64,000 nucleotides of DNA from Clostridiaceae bacterium (GTDB lineage: Bacteria > Bacillota > Clostridia > Peptostreptococcales > Tindalliaceae), in assembly GCA_011390155.1 (NCBI GenBank), contig JAABSW010000001.1, forward strand, positions 308,953 to 372,952, given 5' to 3'. Position numbers and translations under genes: made by a program. The stretch's first letter is position 1, and each line of letters starts with the position of its first letter. The notes under the pieces are model-generated. The model worked only from the letters and a program-made list of their open reading frames with translations. It ran no database searches and was not told the origin of the DNA. Below are positions 53,209 to 62,661 of the stretch, one piece after another.

Positions 53209-54570
53209 ATGAACCTTAAAGGCTTGCGTGTTTTAGTGGTTGGTTTTGGAATTACGGGTCTTCCTTTGGTTGATTTTTTGCACAAAAAGGGAGCACTAAT
53301 TACATTAACTGATGAAAAAGATGAGAAGATGCTCCGGGAATCTTTGGAAAAAATAGGAAATGTACCGATAAAAAAATTATTGGGAGGACATCCATCCAAC
53401 TTAGACGTTTACGGACATACGGATTTGGTTATTGTTTCACCTGGTGTTCCTTTAGATTTACAATTTATAAAAGATTTCAAGAAAATGAATGTGCCAATTA
53501 TTGGAGAGATAGAATTAGCTTATCGTTACATAAATAATCCCTTGGTTGCAGTGACTGGTACGAACGGGAAAACTACAACCACAGCTTTGACGGGGAAAAT
53601 ATTTGAAATTGGCGGAAAAAATCCTGAAGTTGTTGGAAATATTGGCGTTCCAATCATTGGGAAAATCGATGTAGTTAAAAAGGATCAGTATTTTGTTGTA
53701 GAAGTAAGCAGCTTTCAATTGGAGACCATACAGAAGTTTCGTCCAGCAGCAGCAGCAATCCTTAATATTACACCTGATCATTTGAATCGGCACGGATCTT
53801 TGGATTCATATGCTGCGCTGAAGTTTAGATTGTTTGAAAACCAACAGGAGAATGATGTTGCAGTAATAAATGCAGATGATAAAATATGTGCCATGAGGGC
53901 GAATCAAATTAACTCAAGAATCTTATTTTTTAGTCGGTTGAGCCCTCAAGAGAATGGCATTTACTTGACTGGTAATAAAATGATGGTGAGGTGGGATGAC
54001 GAAGAGAAACATGTTATTGATATTGAACAGATAAAGATTCCAGGCAACCATAACGTTGAAAATGCTATGGCGGCAGCTGGACTGGCAATTGCCTCAAACG
54101 TGTCCATTGAAGCTATTAAGGAAGGTCTTATGACGTTTAATGGAGTGGAACATCGTATTGAACAAGTTGCACAAATTAATGGTGTCAACTTTGTTAATGA
54201 TTCAAAGGCAACAAACCCTGATGCTGCTATGAAAGCCATCGAAGCGGTTGATGCACCCATCATTTTGCTGGCCGGAGGCATGGATAAACACAATGATTTC
54301 AAAGAGTTATTTTTGTCTTTTAATCAAAAAGTCACACATGTTTTTGTTTATGGAGAAACAGCAGACCAGCTTTTGCAGACAGCTAAGAGTGAGAATTATA
54401 GGAATATAGAAAAAGTAAGAGACTTAGAAGAAGCGGTATATAAGGCTTCAAAAATGGCGAAAGCAGGTTACACTATTCTATTATCACCAGCATGTGCAAG
54501 TTGGGATATGTACCCAAGCTATGAACATAGAGGAAATCACTTTAAAGAGATTGTAAACCGTTGCAGATAA
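53209..54570 (+). CDS. murD: UDP-MurNAc-L-Ala:D-Glu ligase
   Basis: Adds D-glutamate as second residue of the stem peptide. The 453-residue protein has the N-terminal Rossmann-like VLVVGFGITGLPLVDFL, ATP site VTGTNGKTTTTALTG, ILNITPDHLNRHG, and the C-terminal NDSKATNPDA and LLAGGMDKHNDF. ATG 53209 is seven bases after GGAGGT; two upstream in-frame ATG codons precede or overlap that site. Position between mraY and spoVE is canonical. Confidence 0.95.
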   Translation: MNLKGLRVLVVGFGITGLPLVDFLHKKGALITLTDEKDEKMLRESLEKIGNVPIKKLLGGHPSNLDVYGHTDLVIVSPGVPLDLQFIKDFKKMNVPIIGEIELAYRYINNPLVAVTGTNGKTTTTALTGKIFEIGGKNPEVVGNIGVPIIGKIDVVKKDQYFVVEVSSFQLETIQKFRPAAAAILNITPDHLNRHGSLDSYAALKFRLFENQQENDVAVINADDKICAMRANQINSRILFFSRLSPQENGIYLTGNKMMVRWDDEEKHVIDIEQIKIPGNHNVENAMAAAGLAIASNVSIEAIKEGLMTFNGVEHRIEQVAQINGVNFVNDSKATNPDAAMKAIEAVDAPIILLAGGMDKHNDFKELFLSFNQKVTHVFVYGETADQLLQTAKSENYRNIEKVRDLEEAVYKASKMAKAGYTILLSPACASWDMYPSYEHRGNHFKEIVNRCR

Positions 54571-54587
54571 GATGAAATGTCTATTTA

Positions 54588-54602
54588 TAAACTGTAAACA
54601 CT
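54588..54602 (+). repeat. Intergenic 15-base motif, copy before spoVE
   Basis: TAAACTGTAAACACT, partner of 53176-53190; each copy lies 14 to 20 bases before a start codon of the dcw cluster. Confidence 0.4.
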
Positions 54603-54615
54603 GGAGTGATTTCAC

Positions 54616-55734
54616 ATGGCTCAAAAGAAAGGCATAGATTTAACACTGTTAATTGTTACTTTTATTTTGGTAACCATTGGAATAATAATGGTTTTTAGTG
54701 CAAGCTATTCTTATGCTATGTCAAATTGGGGTGATGGTGCCTATTTTCTTAAACGAGAAATTATGTGGGCTGCCATAGGTATTGCCATCATGACAGTTTT
54801 TAGTTTAATTAATTATCGATTATGGAAAAAAGTGGCAATTATTTTATTAGCAGTCAGTTTTATTTTATTGATTTTGGTTTTTTCACCATTAGGTACAGAA
54901 ATTAACAATGCTCGACGTTGGATTTATATAGGAGGCTTTTCACTAACACCGGCTGAAGTGACAAAGTTTAGCTTAATCATCTACCTGGCCGCCAGTCTCG
55001 AGAAAAAGAAAGAGCAATTATATTCATTTGATAAAGGTGTATTGCCATATCTACTAATTGCAATCGGTTTGTTTGCTTTAGTTTTTAAGCAGCCTGATTT
55101 TAGTACATCACTGGTGATCGTATTTATTACTTTGTTAATGCTATTTGTTGCAGGTATTAAAATGAGTCATTTTATGGTGTTGACTCTGACTGGCACAGGA
55201 GCTTTTGCAAGTTTCCTGGGATATATTTTATTTAGCGGACAAGGATATAAGACTCGAAGGTTAACTGCCTATCTTGATCCATGGTCAGATCCATCAGATA
55301 CTGGATTGCAGGCAATACAGTCTTTGTTGGCGATTGGTTCTGGTGGAATTTTTGGTAAAGGTATAGGTATGAGCATTCAAAAACATTTGCATTTACCAGA
55401 ACCACATAATGATTTCATTTTTTCGATTATCGCTGAGGAACTTGGCTTCTTAGGTGGGATGTTTGTATTAATATTGTTTGCTATGTTTATTTGGCGTTGT
55501 ACCGTTATTGCAATTAATGCACCAGATCAATTTGGCTGTCTGGTATCAGCGGGTCTGGCGGGATTGGTGGGAGTACAGGTGGTTATAAATGTTGGTGTTG
55601 CTACTTCGTTGTTGCCTGTTACAGGTATTCCACTTCCATTCATTAGTTTTGGTGGGAATTCGCTGGTTATCTTGTTGGCGTTAACGGGAATAGTACTGAA
55701 CATTTCCAGGAAATCATTTCCAGTAGGAGGTTAA
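54616..55734 (+). CDS. spoVE: SEDS glycosyltransferase, SpoVE/FtsW type
   Basis: Polytopic peptidoglycan polymerase that partners a class B PBP. The 372-residue protein has ten predicted helices and the SEDS motifs: NNARRWIYIGGFSLTPAE, KQPDFSTSLV, HLPEPHNDFIFSIIAEELGFLGG and the terminal TGIPLPFISFGGNSL. SpoVE and FtsW cannot be told apart by sequence alone; the SpoVD-type PBP in the same cluster suggests the pair. ATG 54616 follows TGGAGTG. Confidence 0.88.
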   Translation: MAQKKGIDLTLLIVTFILVTIGIIMVFSASYSYAMSNWGDGAYFLKREIMWAAIGIAIMTVFSLINYRLWKKVAIILLAVSFILLILVFSPLGTEINNARRWIYIGGFSLTPAEVTKFSLIIYLAASLEKKKEQLYSFDKGVLPYLLIAIGLFALVFKQPDFSTSLVIVFITLLMLFVAGIKMSHFMVLTLTGTGAFASFLGYILFSGQGYKTRRLTAYLDPWSDPSDTGLQAIQSLLAIGSGGIFGKGIGMSIQKHLHLPEPHNDFIFSIIAEELGFLGGMFVLILFAMFIWRCTVIAINAPDQFGCLVSAGLAGLVGVQVVINVGVATSLLPVTGIPLPFISFGGNSLVILLALTGIVLNISRKSFPVGG

Positions 55735-55735
55735 T

Positions 55736-56824
55736 ATGCGGTATCTTTTGAGCGGTGGTGGTACAGGGGGGCATATATATCCTGCTATTGCAATTGCAGA
55801 TAGGATTAGAGAAGGTGATCCAAAAGCGGAAATACTATTCGTAGGGGCTGTTAATGGCTTAGAACTGGAGCTAGTGCCTCAAAATGGATATACAATAAAG
55901 AGAATTACTGTGTCCTATTTGAAAAGAAGTCTATCAATCCATAATATAAAAAGTGCATTCAAACTAGTTAAGGGACTATATGAATCAAACAGAATAATAC
56001 GTGACTTTAAACCTGACTGGGTTATTGGTACTGGAGGGTATGTATCTGGACCAGTTCTATTTGTTGCAGCAAGACGTGGCTATAAAACGCTTATTCATGA
56101 ACAAAATGCATACCCAGGATTAACGAATCGATTTTTATCAAATTATGTAAACAATGTGGCTGTTAGTTTTGATGAAGCAATTAAATATTTTAAAAATAAA
56201 GATATCATAACAGTAACAGGTAACCCCATTCGAAAGGAGTATTATCAGCTAACCGAAGAAGAAGCAAAAAGACGTTTTCCTGATTACTCCGATAAAAAAA
56301 TGGTTTTGATTTCAGGTGGGAGTGGTGGCTCAGTAAAAATTAACCAAGCAGTAGAAGGTATGATAAATAAATACGAAAATTTACCATTTAGCTTATATTG
56401 GGCAACAGGTAAAATATTTTTCGAAAGCGTTGAAAAGCGTGTCGTGAATGCCCATTTTGTTAAATCAGGACATCAGATTGTGCCGTATATAAACAATATG
56501 CCGTATGCATTAAAAGCATGCGACATTGTTGTTTGTAGTGCTGGAGCGATAACCATTGCTGAAGTTCAGATTTCTAACAAATACGCAGTTTTAATTCCGA
56601 AATCATATACGGCTGGTAATCATCAAGAAAAAAATGCTTTCATGATGGAAATAGAAGGACAGGGTACTGTTATCAAAGATCAGGATTTAACTCCTGAACT
56701 TTTATTTAGTAGGATACTTAATGGATTGGAACATAATAAGCTAAGAATGAGTCATACAAAAAGTAGTCCAGCAGTTGATAAAATTTGGGATTTAATTAAT
56801 AAGTGCAATGAAAATGAAGTGTAG
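55736..56824 (+). CDS. murG: UDP-GlcNAc:undecaprenyl-PP-MurNAc-pentapeptide transferase
   Basis: Peripheral membrane glycosyltransferase (GT28) that makes lipid II. The 362-residue protein starts with the glycine-rich LLSGGGTGGHIYPAIAIAD, and has GTGGYVSGPV, LIHEQNAYPGLTNR and VCSAGAITIAE in the acceptor and donor sites. It starts 2 bp after the spoVE stop, with AGGAGG inside the spoVE end. Normal length. Confidence 0.95.
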   Translation: MRYLLSGGGTGGHIYPAIAIADRIREGDPKAEILFVGAVNGLELELVPQNGYTIKRITVSYLKRSLSIHNIKSAFKLVKGLYESNRIIRDFKPDWVIGTGGYVSGPVLFVAARRGYKTLIHEQNAYPGLTNRFLSNYVNNVAVSFDEAIKYFKNKDIITVTGNPIRKEYYQLTEEEAKRRFPDYSDKKMVLISGGSGGSVKINQAVEGMINKYENLPFSLYWATGKIFFESVEKRVVNAHFVKSGHQIVPYINNMPYALKACDIVVCSAGAITIAEVQISNKYAVLIPKSYTAGNHQEKNAFMMEIEGQGTVIKDQDLTPELLFSRILNGLEHNKLRMSHTKSSPAVDKIWDLINKCNENEV

Positions 56825-56850
56825 GAAAAAGTGAAAGTGAAGTGGTACTT

Positions 56851-57636
56851 TTGACTCAAAAAAAACATAGAAAAACGAAGAATAGTCGCATTATACTTCG
56901 TTTATTGATGATTATTTTGTTATTCATAACAATAGGTGCTTCTATGTATTATATAATCTTTCATTCAAAGTTATTGATCATTAAGTCAATTAACATTGAA
57001 GGAATTGATCAAATTGAGGAATCAGTTATACTTGACTTGTCTGGTATTAATTATAATGATCAATTATTCGGTTTTAAACATTTTGATGTAGAAAGTAAAA
57101 TAGAAAAACATCCATATGTACGAATAGCTAACGTAAAACGGAAAAACTTCAACACCATAAATATTGTTGTCAGAGAGCGCGAAGAATATGCTATAATACC
57201 ATATATGGGGTCATACGTTACTCTGGATGAGAATAAATTCGTACTAAAGGTTTCAGATGGAATACTCGAAAGTAACATATGCATCATTACGGGAATTGAA
57301 TTTACCAGCTTTAACATAGGAGATCAAGCACAAGCTGAAAATATACAATCTTTAGATGTTGCCTACCAGGTTTTGGGTGCCGCAAGAGAAGCTGATATAT
57401 TGGATATGATATCTGAAATTAACATTGATAAAAACGAACACATAAAGATAGTTACTTTTAATGGAATAGAAGCATTGCTCGGGCATATTGAAAACCCAGC
57501 GTATTCTGTTCTGGCATTGAAAGAAGCACTGATTACGCTTCACACACGTGATATGAGAGACGTTATCATAGATATGCGTTATGAAGGTCACATCACAGTT
57601 CGCCAAAGATCTCGTCAGGAGGTTGAAAATGACTAA
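56851..57636 (+). CDS. ftsQ: Division protein FtsQ/DivIB-like (POTRA domain)
   Basis: Bitopic membrane protein, 261 residues, part of the divisome with FtsL and the PBP. A basic cytoplasmic tail is followed by one hydrophobic helix (about 20-42: LLMIILLFITIGASMYYII) and a POTRA domain (IKSINIEGIDQIEES, VESKIEKHPYVRIANVKR, NIVVREREEYAI). TTG 56851 lies about eight bases after AAGTGG; GTG 56842 is the alternative. It overlaps the next gene by 8 bp. Confidence 0.85.
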   Translation: MTQKKHRKTKNSRIILRLLMIILLFITIGASMYYIIFHSKLLIIKSINIEGIDQIEESVILDLSGINYNDQLFGFKHFDVESKIEKHPYVRIANVKRKNFNTINIVVREREEYAIIPYMGSYVTLDENKFVLKVSDGILESNICIITGIEFTSFNIGDQAQAENIQSLDVAYQVLGAAREADILDMISEINIDKNEHIKIVTFNGIEALLGHIENPAYSVLALKEALITLHTRDMRDVIIDMRYEGHITVRQRSRQEVEND

Positions 57637-58360
57637 CCGCAAAGGAAAAGTTGCCATAGCAGTTATTTGTGGTGTGTTAGGGCTTATACTTGCTTTACAG
57701 ATTAAATCAGTCAGAGAAGTTTCTGAAGGCGGTTTTTTATCAACACAGAAGGCGCAAACACTGGCATCTGAATTACGACAATTGAGACTTGAAAAAGAAC
57801 AATTAAACGAAGAATTAACAGAATTAGAAAATAGATTGCGAGAGTACGAATTGTCAGAAGCGGATGAAAACCTGATGATAAAAAATTTGCGAAATGATCT
57901 TGAAAGATATCAACTTCTTGCAGGAAGTCTTCCTGGAGTTGGTCCTGGAGTTGTTGTTACACTGAATGAACCACAAAATGAATTTGAACAATCGGATGAC
58001 GGAAGCTTTATCGTGTATAATTTTGAAATTCTATTGGAGTTGATTAACACACTTAATGCAGCCGGGGCCGAGGGCATCTCAATTAATGAACAAAGATATA
58101 TTTCGACCACAGAGATCCATTACGCTTCGAATTCACTTTTTATAAACGATACGGCAACGATGCCTCCGTATGAAATTAAAGCTGTTGGAAATCCTGAAAC
58201 ACTGGAAGCAGCACTTAACATGAGATACGGTATCATTTGGCAGATGAGACAATATTATGATTTGCAGGTAGATGTTAGGAAGGATGACCTGATACAGATT
58301 CCACGATATCAACGCGTATTTGAGTTTGAATATGCCGTGCCACTGGAACCAGTGCAATAA
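57629..58360 (+). CDS. DUF881 family protein, first copy
   Basis: A 243-residue membrane-anchored protein. It has a hydrophobic helix at residues about 8-25, a long coiled coil (SELRQLRLEKEQLNEELTEL), then the DUF881 domain (GVGPGVVVTLNE, NAAGAEGISINEQR, YEIKAVGNPETLEAAL). Outer-face location is likely. ATG 57629 follows CAGGAGG inside ftsQ. A paralogue lies 14 bp downstream. Such pairs occur between ftsQ and ftsZ in many Clostridia; molecular role unknown, division-related by position. Confidence 0.85.
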   Translation: MTNRKGKVAIAVICGVLGLILALQIKSVREVSEGGFLSTQKAQTLASELRQLRLEKEQLNEELTELENRLREYELSEADENLMIKNLRNDLERYQLLAGSLPGVGPGVVVTLNEPQNEFEQSDDGSFIVYNFEILLELINTLNAAGAEGISINEQRYISTTEIHYASNSLFINDTATMPPYEIKAVGNPETLEAALNMRYGIIWQMRQYYDLQVDVRKDDLIQIPRYQRVFEFEYAVPLEPVQ

Positions 58361-58373
58361 TGAGGAGAAACCA

Positions 58374-59096
58374 ATGAATAAGTTTTATAGAAATATGATG
58401 ATTGTTACAATATTTGCGGCGGCAAGTTTACTTGTAACCCTTCAGTTTAAAAGTGTTGGACCAGATTATAGTTTCATTACTGTTAAGACAATGAGTGACC
58501 TGCAGAATGCTGTCAAGAATGAAGAGGAAGAAATTCTGCAATTAAGGTCATTAATTGAGATTCAAGAACAAAAATTACGCAGCTATGAAGATGCAATAGC
58601 GAATGAAGGGAGTATTCAGGAAGTATTGATTAAGGATATTGAAGAACTTAAAGTATATAATGGGTTCTACGATTTAGAAGGACCTGGTGTTATGGTTTTA
58701 TTGAGTGACAGTGACCGGGAATTATATGAAAATGAAGATCCTAACAATGTAATCGTCCATGACCTTGATGTGTTACGAATTATGAATGACTTGAAAATTG
58801 CTGGGGCAGAAGCTCTGTCTATTAATGGACAGCGTGTTCTCAATAACTCTGAAATTCAATGTGCTGGAGCAACAATCACCATCAATCAGTTTACCTATGC
58901 ACAACCATTCGTAATCAAAGCAATAGGGAATTCTGATTTATTGAATGCAGCAATAAAAGCCCCATCTGCTTATGCCTGGGAACTGAAAGAAATATATGGA
59001 CTACGGGTTGAATCTCACGTGAGTGAAAGGGTTCGTATTCCGCGATACAGCGGTTTGCGTAACCTTCAATACATTTCTGCAAAGGACGGTGAATAA
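58374..59096 (+). CDS. DUF881 family protein, second copy
   Basis: A 240-residue paralogue of the preceding protein, with the same layout: one N-terminal hydrophobic helix (MMIVTIFAAASLLVTLQFKS), a coiled coil (NEEEEILQLRSLIEIQEQ) and the DUF881 domain (LEGPGVMVLLSD, IAGAEALSINGQR, VIKAIGNSDLLNAAIK). It starts 14 bp after the first copy with TGAGGAG. The two may form a heteromer. Confidence 0.85.
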   Translation: MNKFYRNMMIVTIFAAASLLVTLQFKSVGPDYSFITVKTMSDLQNAVKNEEEEILQLRSLIEIQEQKLRSYEDAIANEGSIQEVLIKDIEELKVYNGFYDLEGPGVMVLLSDSDRELYENEDPNNVIVHDLDVLRIMNDLKIAGAEALSINGQRVLNNSEIQCAGATITINQFTYAQPFVIKAIGNSDLLNAAIKAPSAYAWELKEIYGLRVESHVSERVRIPRYSGLRNLQYISAKDGE

Positions 59097-59100
59097 ATCC

Positions 59101-59442
59101 ATGATATATGCCTTCATAGGCCTATTACTGGGTGTGTTGTTGGGCGTGATTCTTCCTGTAACATATCCAGCGGCGTTTACACTATATATATCTGTGGCGA
59201 TACTAGCTTCGTTGGATTCTGTATTCGGTGGATTACGAGCAAACCTTGAAAACAAATTTAATACAGAAATATTTGTTACTGGTTTTTTTAGCAATGCTAT
59301 ATTAGCAGCATTTTTGGCGTATATTGGCGATAAATTAGGCGTCCCACTGTATTATGCAGCAATATTTGCTTTTGGAAGCAGACTTTTTCAGAATTTTGCG
59401 ATCATCAGGCGACACTTAATCAACAGGATACATACTCACTAG
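59101..59442 (+). CDS. sbp: Small basic protein (DUF1290/Sbp family)
   Basis: A 113-residue membrane protein with about three helices (IYAFIGLLLGVLLGVILPVT, AFTLYISVAILASLDSVFGGLR, FSNAILAAFLAYIGDKLGV) and a basic tail (RRHLINRIHTH). It matches Sbp of Bacillus, encoded in the same relative place in the dcw cluster. Function unknown. The ATG lies four bases after the DUF881 stop, with a GACGGTG site. Confidence 0.85.
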   Translation: MIYAFIGLLLGVLLGVILPVTYPAAFTLYISVAILASLDSVFGGLRANLENKFNTEIFVTGFFSNAILAAFLAYIGDKLGVPLYYAAIFAFGSRLFQNFAIIRRHLINRIHTH

Positions 59443-59510
59443 TTTTTAATAATTGTACGAATATGGTATTATGGAACAAGTATATATTACTGAAAAATTT
59501 GTAGTTTAGA

Positions 59511-59531
59511 AACAGGATATAAATTCCTGTT
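59511..59531 (+). repeat. Small hairpin in the ftsZ leader
   Basis: Seven-pair stem AACAGGA / TCCTGTT with a TATAAAT loop, 33 bases before the ftsZ start. No T run follows, so it is not a terminator; it may affect ftsZ mRNA stability. Confidence 0.35.
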
Positions 59532-59563
59532 ACTGATAAGATTGATGTCGAGGAGGGAACCTT

Positions 59564-60664
59564 GTGTTAGAATTTGATATGGATATGGAAACAGTAGCCC
59601 AAATTAAAGTTATAGGTGTTGGAGGCGGGGGGAACAATGCTGTAAATCGTATGATCGAAATGGGTATGAAGGGCGTTGAATTCATTGCTGTTAATACTGA
59701 TAAACAAGCATTAATGAACTCGAGGGCAGAGCAAAAATTGCAAATAGGCGAAAAGTTAACAAAGGGACTTGGAGCTGGTGCTAATCCTGAAATTGGTAAA
59801 AAAGCTGCTGAAGAAAGTCGAGATGATGTGTGTAAATTACTTCAAGGTGCAGATATGGTTTTTGTAACATCAGGTATGGGTGGTGGGACAGGAACCGGTG
59901 CAGCTCCTGTTGTTGCAGAAATTGCCAGGGAAATGGGCATACTAACGGTTGGCGTTGTGACGAAGCCTTTTTCTTTTGAGGGTAAAAGAAGATGGCGGCA
60001 TGCCGATCAAGGCATAAACCTATTAAGAGAATGTGTTGATACACTGGTGACAATTCCCAACGACAGACTTCTTGAAGTTGTTGAGAAAAAAACATCTATC
60101 ATTGAAGCTTTCAGACTGGCAGATGATATATTGAGACAAGGAGTTCAAGGCATATCTGATTTAATTGATGATGCTGGATTGGTTAACTGTGATTTTGCAG
60201 ATGTTAAGACAATCATGTTCGACCAAGGTCTCGCTCACATGGGTATTGGTAGGTCAGCCGGTGAAAACCGGGCCCAGGAAGCGGCAAAACAAGCAATTCA
60301 CAGTCCGCTGTTGGAGACTTCCATAAAAGGTGCAAGAGGTGTATTAATAAACATAACTGGAAGTACTAACTTAAGTCTTTTTGAGGTTCATGAAGCAGCA
60401 GACATGATTTCTCAGGAAGCGGATGAAGACGCTAATATCATTTTTGGTGCTGTTATTGATGAAGAAATGAAAGATGAAATTCAGATAACAGTTATTGCAA
60501 CAGGTTTCGATGGTCAGATAAAGCGCGTTCCAACAAAAACGAAAATCGAGAGTAAATTCGGCCAAGAAAAAGATGATTCAAAGGATGTACTGAATGAATT
60601 AACAGCTGATACGCCTAAGGAAGATGAATTGGATATTCCAGTGTTTTTGAGAAGAAAAAAATAG
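59564..60664 (+). CDS. ftsZ: Cell division GTPase FtsZ
   Basis: Tubulin homologue that forms the division ring. The 366-residue protein has [15 protein letters not shown], the tubulin signature [24 protein letters not shown] and the T7-loop region [11 protein letters not shown], and ends with the interaction tail [13 protein letters not shown]. Start GTG 59564 is six bases after GGAGGG. The 121-bp gap before it and no ftsA upstream set it apart from the Bacillus order; it may have its own promoter. Confidence 0.96.
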   Translation: MLEFDMDMETVAQIKVIGVGGGGNNAVNRMIEMGMKGVEFIAVNTDKQALMNSRAEQKLQIGEKLTKGLGAGANPEIGKKAAEESRDDVCKLLQGADMVFVTSGMGGGTGTGAAPVVAEIAREMGILTVGVVTKPFSFEGKRRWRHADQGINLLRECVDTLVTIPNDRLLEVVEKKTSIIEAFRLADDILRQGVQGISDLIDDAGLVNCDFADVKTIMFDQGLAHMGIGRSAGENRAQEAAKQAIHSPLLETSIKGARGVLINITGSTNLSLFEVHEAADMISQEADEDANIIFGAVIDEEMKDEIQITVIATGFDGQIKRVPTKTKIESKFGQEKDDSKDVLNELTADTPKEDELDIPVFLRRKK

Positions 60665-60682
60665 CTTCTTAATAGCGAGGAA

Positions 60683-60723
60683 AGAAAAGACGTGATGGTA
60701 CTGATCAACAGGTCTTTTCTTTT
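60683..60723 (+). terminator. Probable terminator after ftsZ
   Basis: Nine-pair stem AGAAAAGAC / GTCTTTTCT around a 20-base loop, followed by TTTTT. The long loop lowers confidence. Confidence 0.6.
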
Positions 60724-60750
60724 TGATTATCCAGAAAGCAGGTGAAATTA

Positions 60751-61218
60751 GTGAATTGTCCATTTTGCGGTCAATTTGATTCGAAAGTGATTGACTCAAG
60801 ACCTACTGATGAAGGCCAGGCCATTAGACGCAGACGAGAATGCAATGCTTGTCAAAAACGATTTACTACTTATGAAAAAGTTGAAGAAATACCGCTGATT
60901 GTTATTAAGAAATCAGGGAACAGAGAAGCTTTTAATAGAAACAAGATACTAAAGGGGATTATTAGAGCATGCGAGAAAAGACCTGTTTCCCTCAAAGAAA
61001 TTCAGCTAATTGTTAATGATCTGGAAAAAACATTGCAAAATGAAATGGAGAAAGAAGTACCTACGGAAAGAATCGGGCTAATGGTGATGGATGCATTGAA
61101 AGAATTGGATGAAGTAGCATACGTCCGCTTTGCATCAGTTTATCGCGAATTCAAAGATTTAAATACTTTTATGGAAGAGTTGAAGAAAATACTTCGAGAA
61201 AAGAACAGTGAAAACTAA
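60751..61218 (+). CDS. nrdR: Ribonucleotide reductase regulator NrdR
   Basis: ATP/dATP-sensing repressor of nrd genes. The 155-residue protein has a zinc ribbon (NCPFCG with ECNACQKRF), RRRREC, and an ATP-cone domain ([20 protein letters not shown]). GTG 60751 lies six bases after CAGGTG. The target NrdR boxes are not in this window as far as I can see. Confidence 0.95.
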   Translation: MNCPFCGQFDSKVIDSRPTDEGQAIRRRRECNACQKRFTTYEKVEEIPLIVIKKSGNREAFNRNKILKGIIRACEKRPVSLKEIQLIVNDLEKTLQNEMEKEVPTERIGLMVMDALKELDEVAYVRFASVYREFKDLNTFMEELKKILREKNSEN

Positions 61219-61257
61219 AATTTCGGAGTAAGAACTAATATAATGGAGAGTGTTCTT

Positions 61258-62661
61258 TTGAAAAACATGGAAATTGAAAATGTCATATCCAAGGTAGTTG
61301 CTGGTAGTATTGCAGAGCGGTTTGGTGTGGTGCCAGGGGATAAACTTATAACGATAAATGGTCAAGCCATTGAAGATGTCATTGATTATAGGTTTTTAAC
61401 AACTGATGAGCACTTGGAAATTTTAATGCAAAAACCTGATGGATCAGAATGGATTATTGAAGTCGCTAAAGAGTATGATGATGATCTCGGTATTGAATTT
61501 GAAAATCCTGTAATGGCTGAAACAAGAGAATGCAGCAATAAATGCGTCTTTTGCTTTATTGATCAAATGCCACCAAATATGAGAAGTGGTTTATATATTA
61601 AGGATGATGATTCGAGATTATCATTTTTACAAGGGAATTATATTACTTTGACAAATATGAAATCAAATGAAATAGAAAAGCTGATTCGTTATCACATAAG
61701 TCCTTTGAATATATCGGTGCATACAACAAATCCAGAACTAAGAATAAAAATGTTAAATAACAGATTTGCTGGTAAAATCATGGAACAGATGAAACTTTTT
61801 CATAAGAATGATTTGAAAATGAACATTCAGATTGTTTTGTGTCCAAACTTCAATGACGGTCAGGAGTTAGATCGCACGTTGAGTGATTTAGAAAATGTTG
61901 TGACATCAATTATTAGTGTGGCAGTGGTGCCAGTAGGCATTACTAAATATCAAACCAACACATCCGTGCAGCCTGTTAACCAGTCAAAAGCCAATGAAGT
62001 TGTTAATCAAATCAATAAGTGGCAAAAAAAATGGTTAGAAAGATTTGGCAGGAAAGTAGTATATGCTTCTGATGAGTTCTATTTAAAAGCTAACCTTCCG
62101 AGGCCGACAGCTGATGATTACGAAGCTTTTTTCCAGTTAGAGAATGGAGTTGGTATGCTGGCTTCTTTTGAAGAGGACTTGATAAAATATGTGAATAAAA
62201 TGCCCATTATTAGAAAGAAAAACCCTTATAAAATAAGCATAGCAACAGGAATTGCAGCGAGTCCCTTTATGAAAGAAATGGCAGATATTATTATGCAGAA
62301 AGTACAGAATTTATCAATCAATATTTTCCCGATCACTAACGATTTTTTTGGTAATCAAATTACAGTAAGTGGACTTATTACAGGTCAGGATCTTGTTAAT
62401 CAACTGTCATCTACTGATCTTGGACACGTTTTGATGATTCCAAAAAATATGCTCAAGAATGAAGAAGATATTTTTCTTGATAATATGACATTGCAACAGG
62501 TAAAAACACAGTTGCATATACCGATTGAAAAAAGTGGAGTTGATGGTAAACAATGGGTTAAAACTATTTTACGGGAAACAAGTACAAAACAGAACGCTGG
62601 GAGTGTGAAGCATTATGTCAAAACCAATTGTTGCCGTCATCGGTCGACCAAATGTCGGTAA
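61258..62661 (+). CDS. DUF512 radical SAM-type protein with N-terminal PDZ-like domain
   Basis: A 467-residue protein. Residues 1-65 resemble a PDZ domain (GSIAERFGVVPGDKLITING). ECSNKCVFCFIDQMP gives a CxxxCxFC-like cysteine motif, read here as C-x3-C-x2-C, which would bind an [4Fe-4S] cluster. The DUF512 region follows (NISVHTTNPELRIKML, VPVGITKYQ, ASDEFYLKANLPRP). Start TTG 61258 lies five bases after GGAGAGTG. Its 3' end overlaps der by 47 bp, the arrangement seen beside der in many Clostridia. Substrate unknown. Confidence 0.85.
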   Translation: MKNMEIENVISKVVAGSIAERFGVVPGDKLITINGQAIEDVIDYRFLTTDEHLEILMQKPDGSEWIIEVAKEYDDDLGIEFENPVMAETRECSNKCVFCFIDQMPPNMRSGLYIKDDDSRLSFLQGNYITLTNMKSNEIEKLIRYHISPLNISVHTTNPELRIKMLNNRFAGKIMEQMKLFHKNDLKMNIQIVLCPNFNDGQELDRTLSDLENVVTSIISVAVVPVGITKYQTNTSVQPVNQSKANEVVNQINKWQKKWLERFGRKVVYASDEFYLKANLPRPTADDYEAFFQLENGVGMLASFEEDLIKYVNKMPIIRKKNPYKISIATGIAASPFMKEMADIIMQKVQNLSINIFPITNDFFGNQITVSGLITGQDLVNQLSSTDLGHVLMIPKNMLKNEEDIFLDNMTLQQVKTQLHIPIEKSGVDGKQWVKTILRETSTKQNAGSVKHYVKTNCCRHRSTKCR

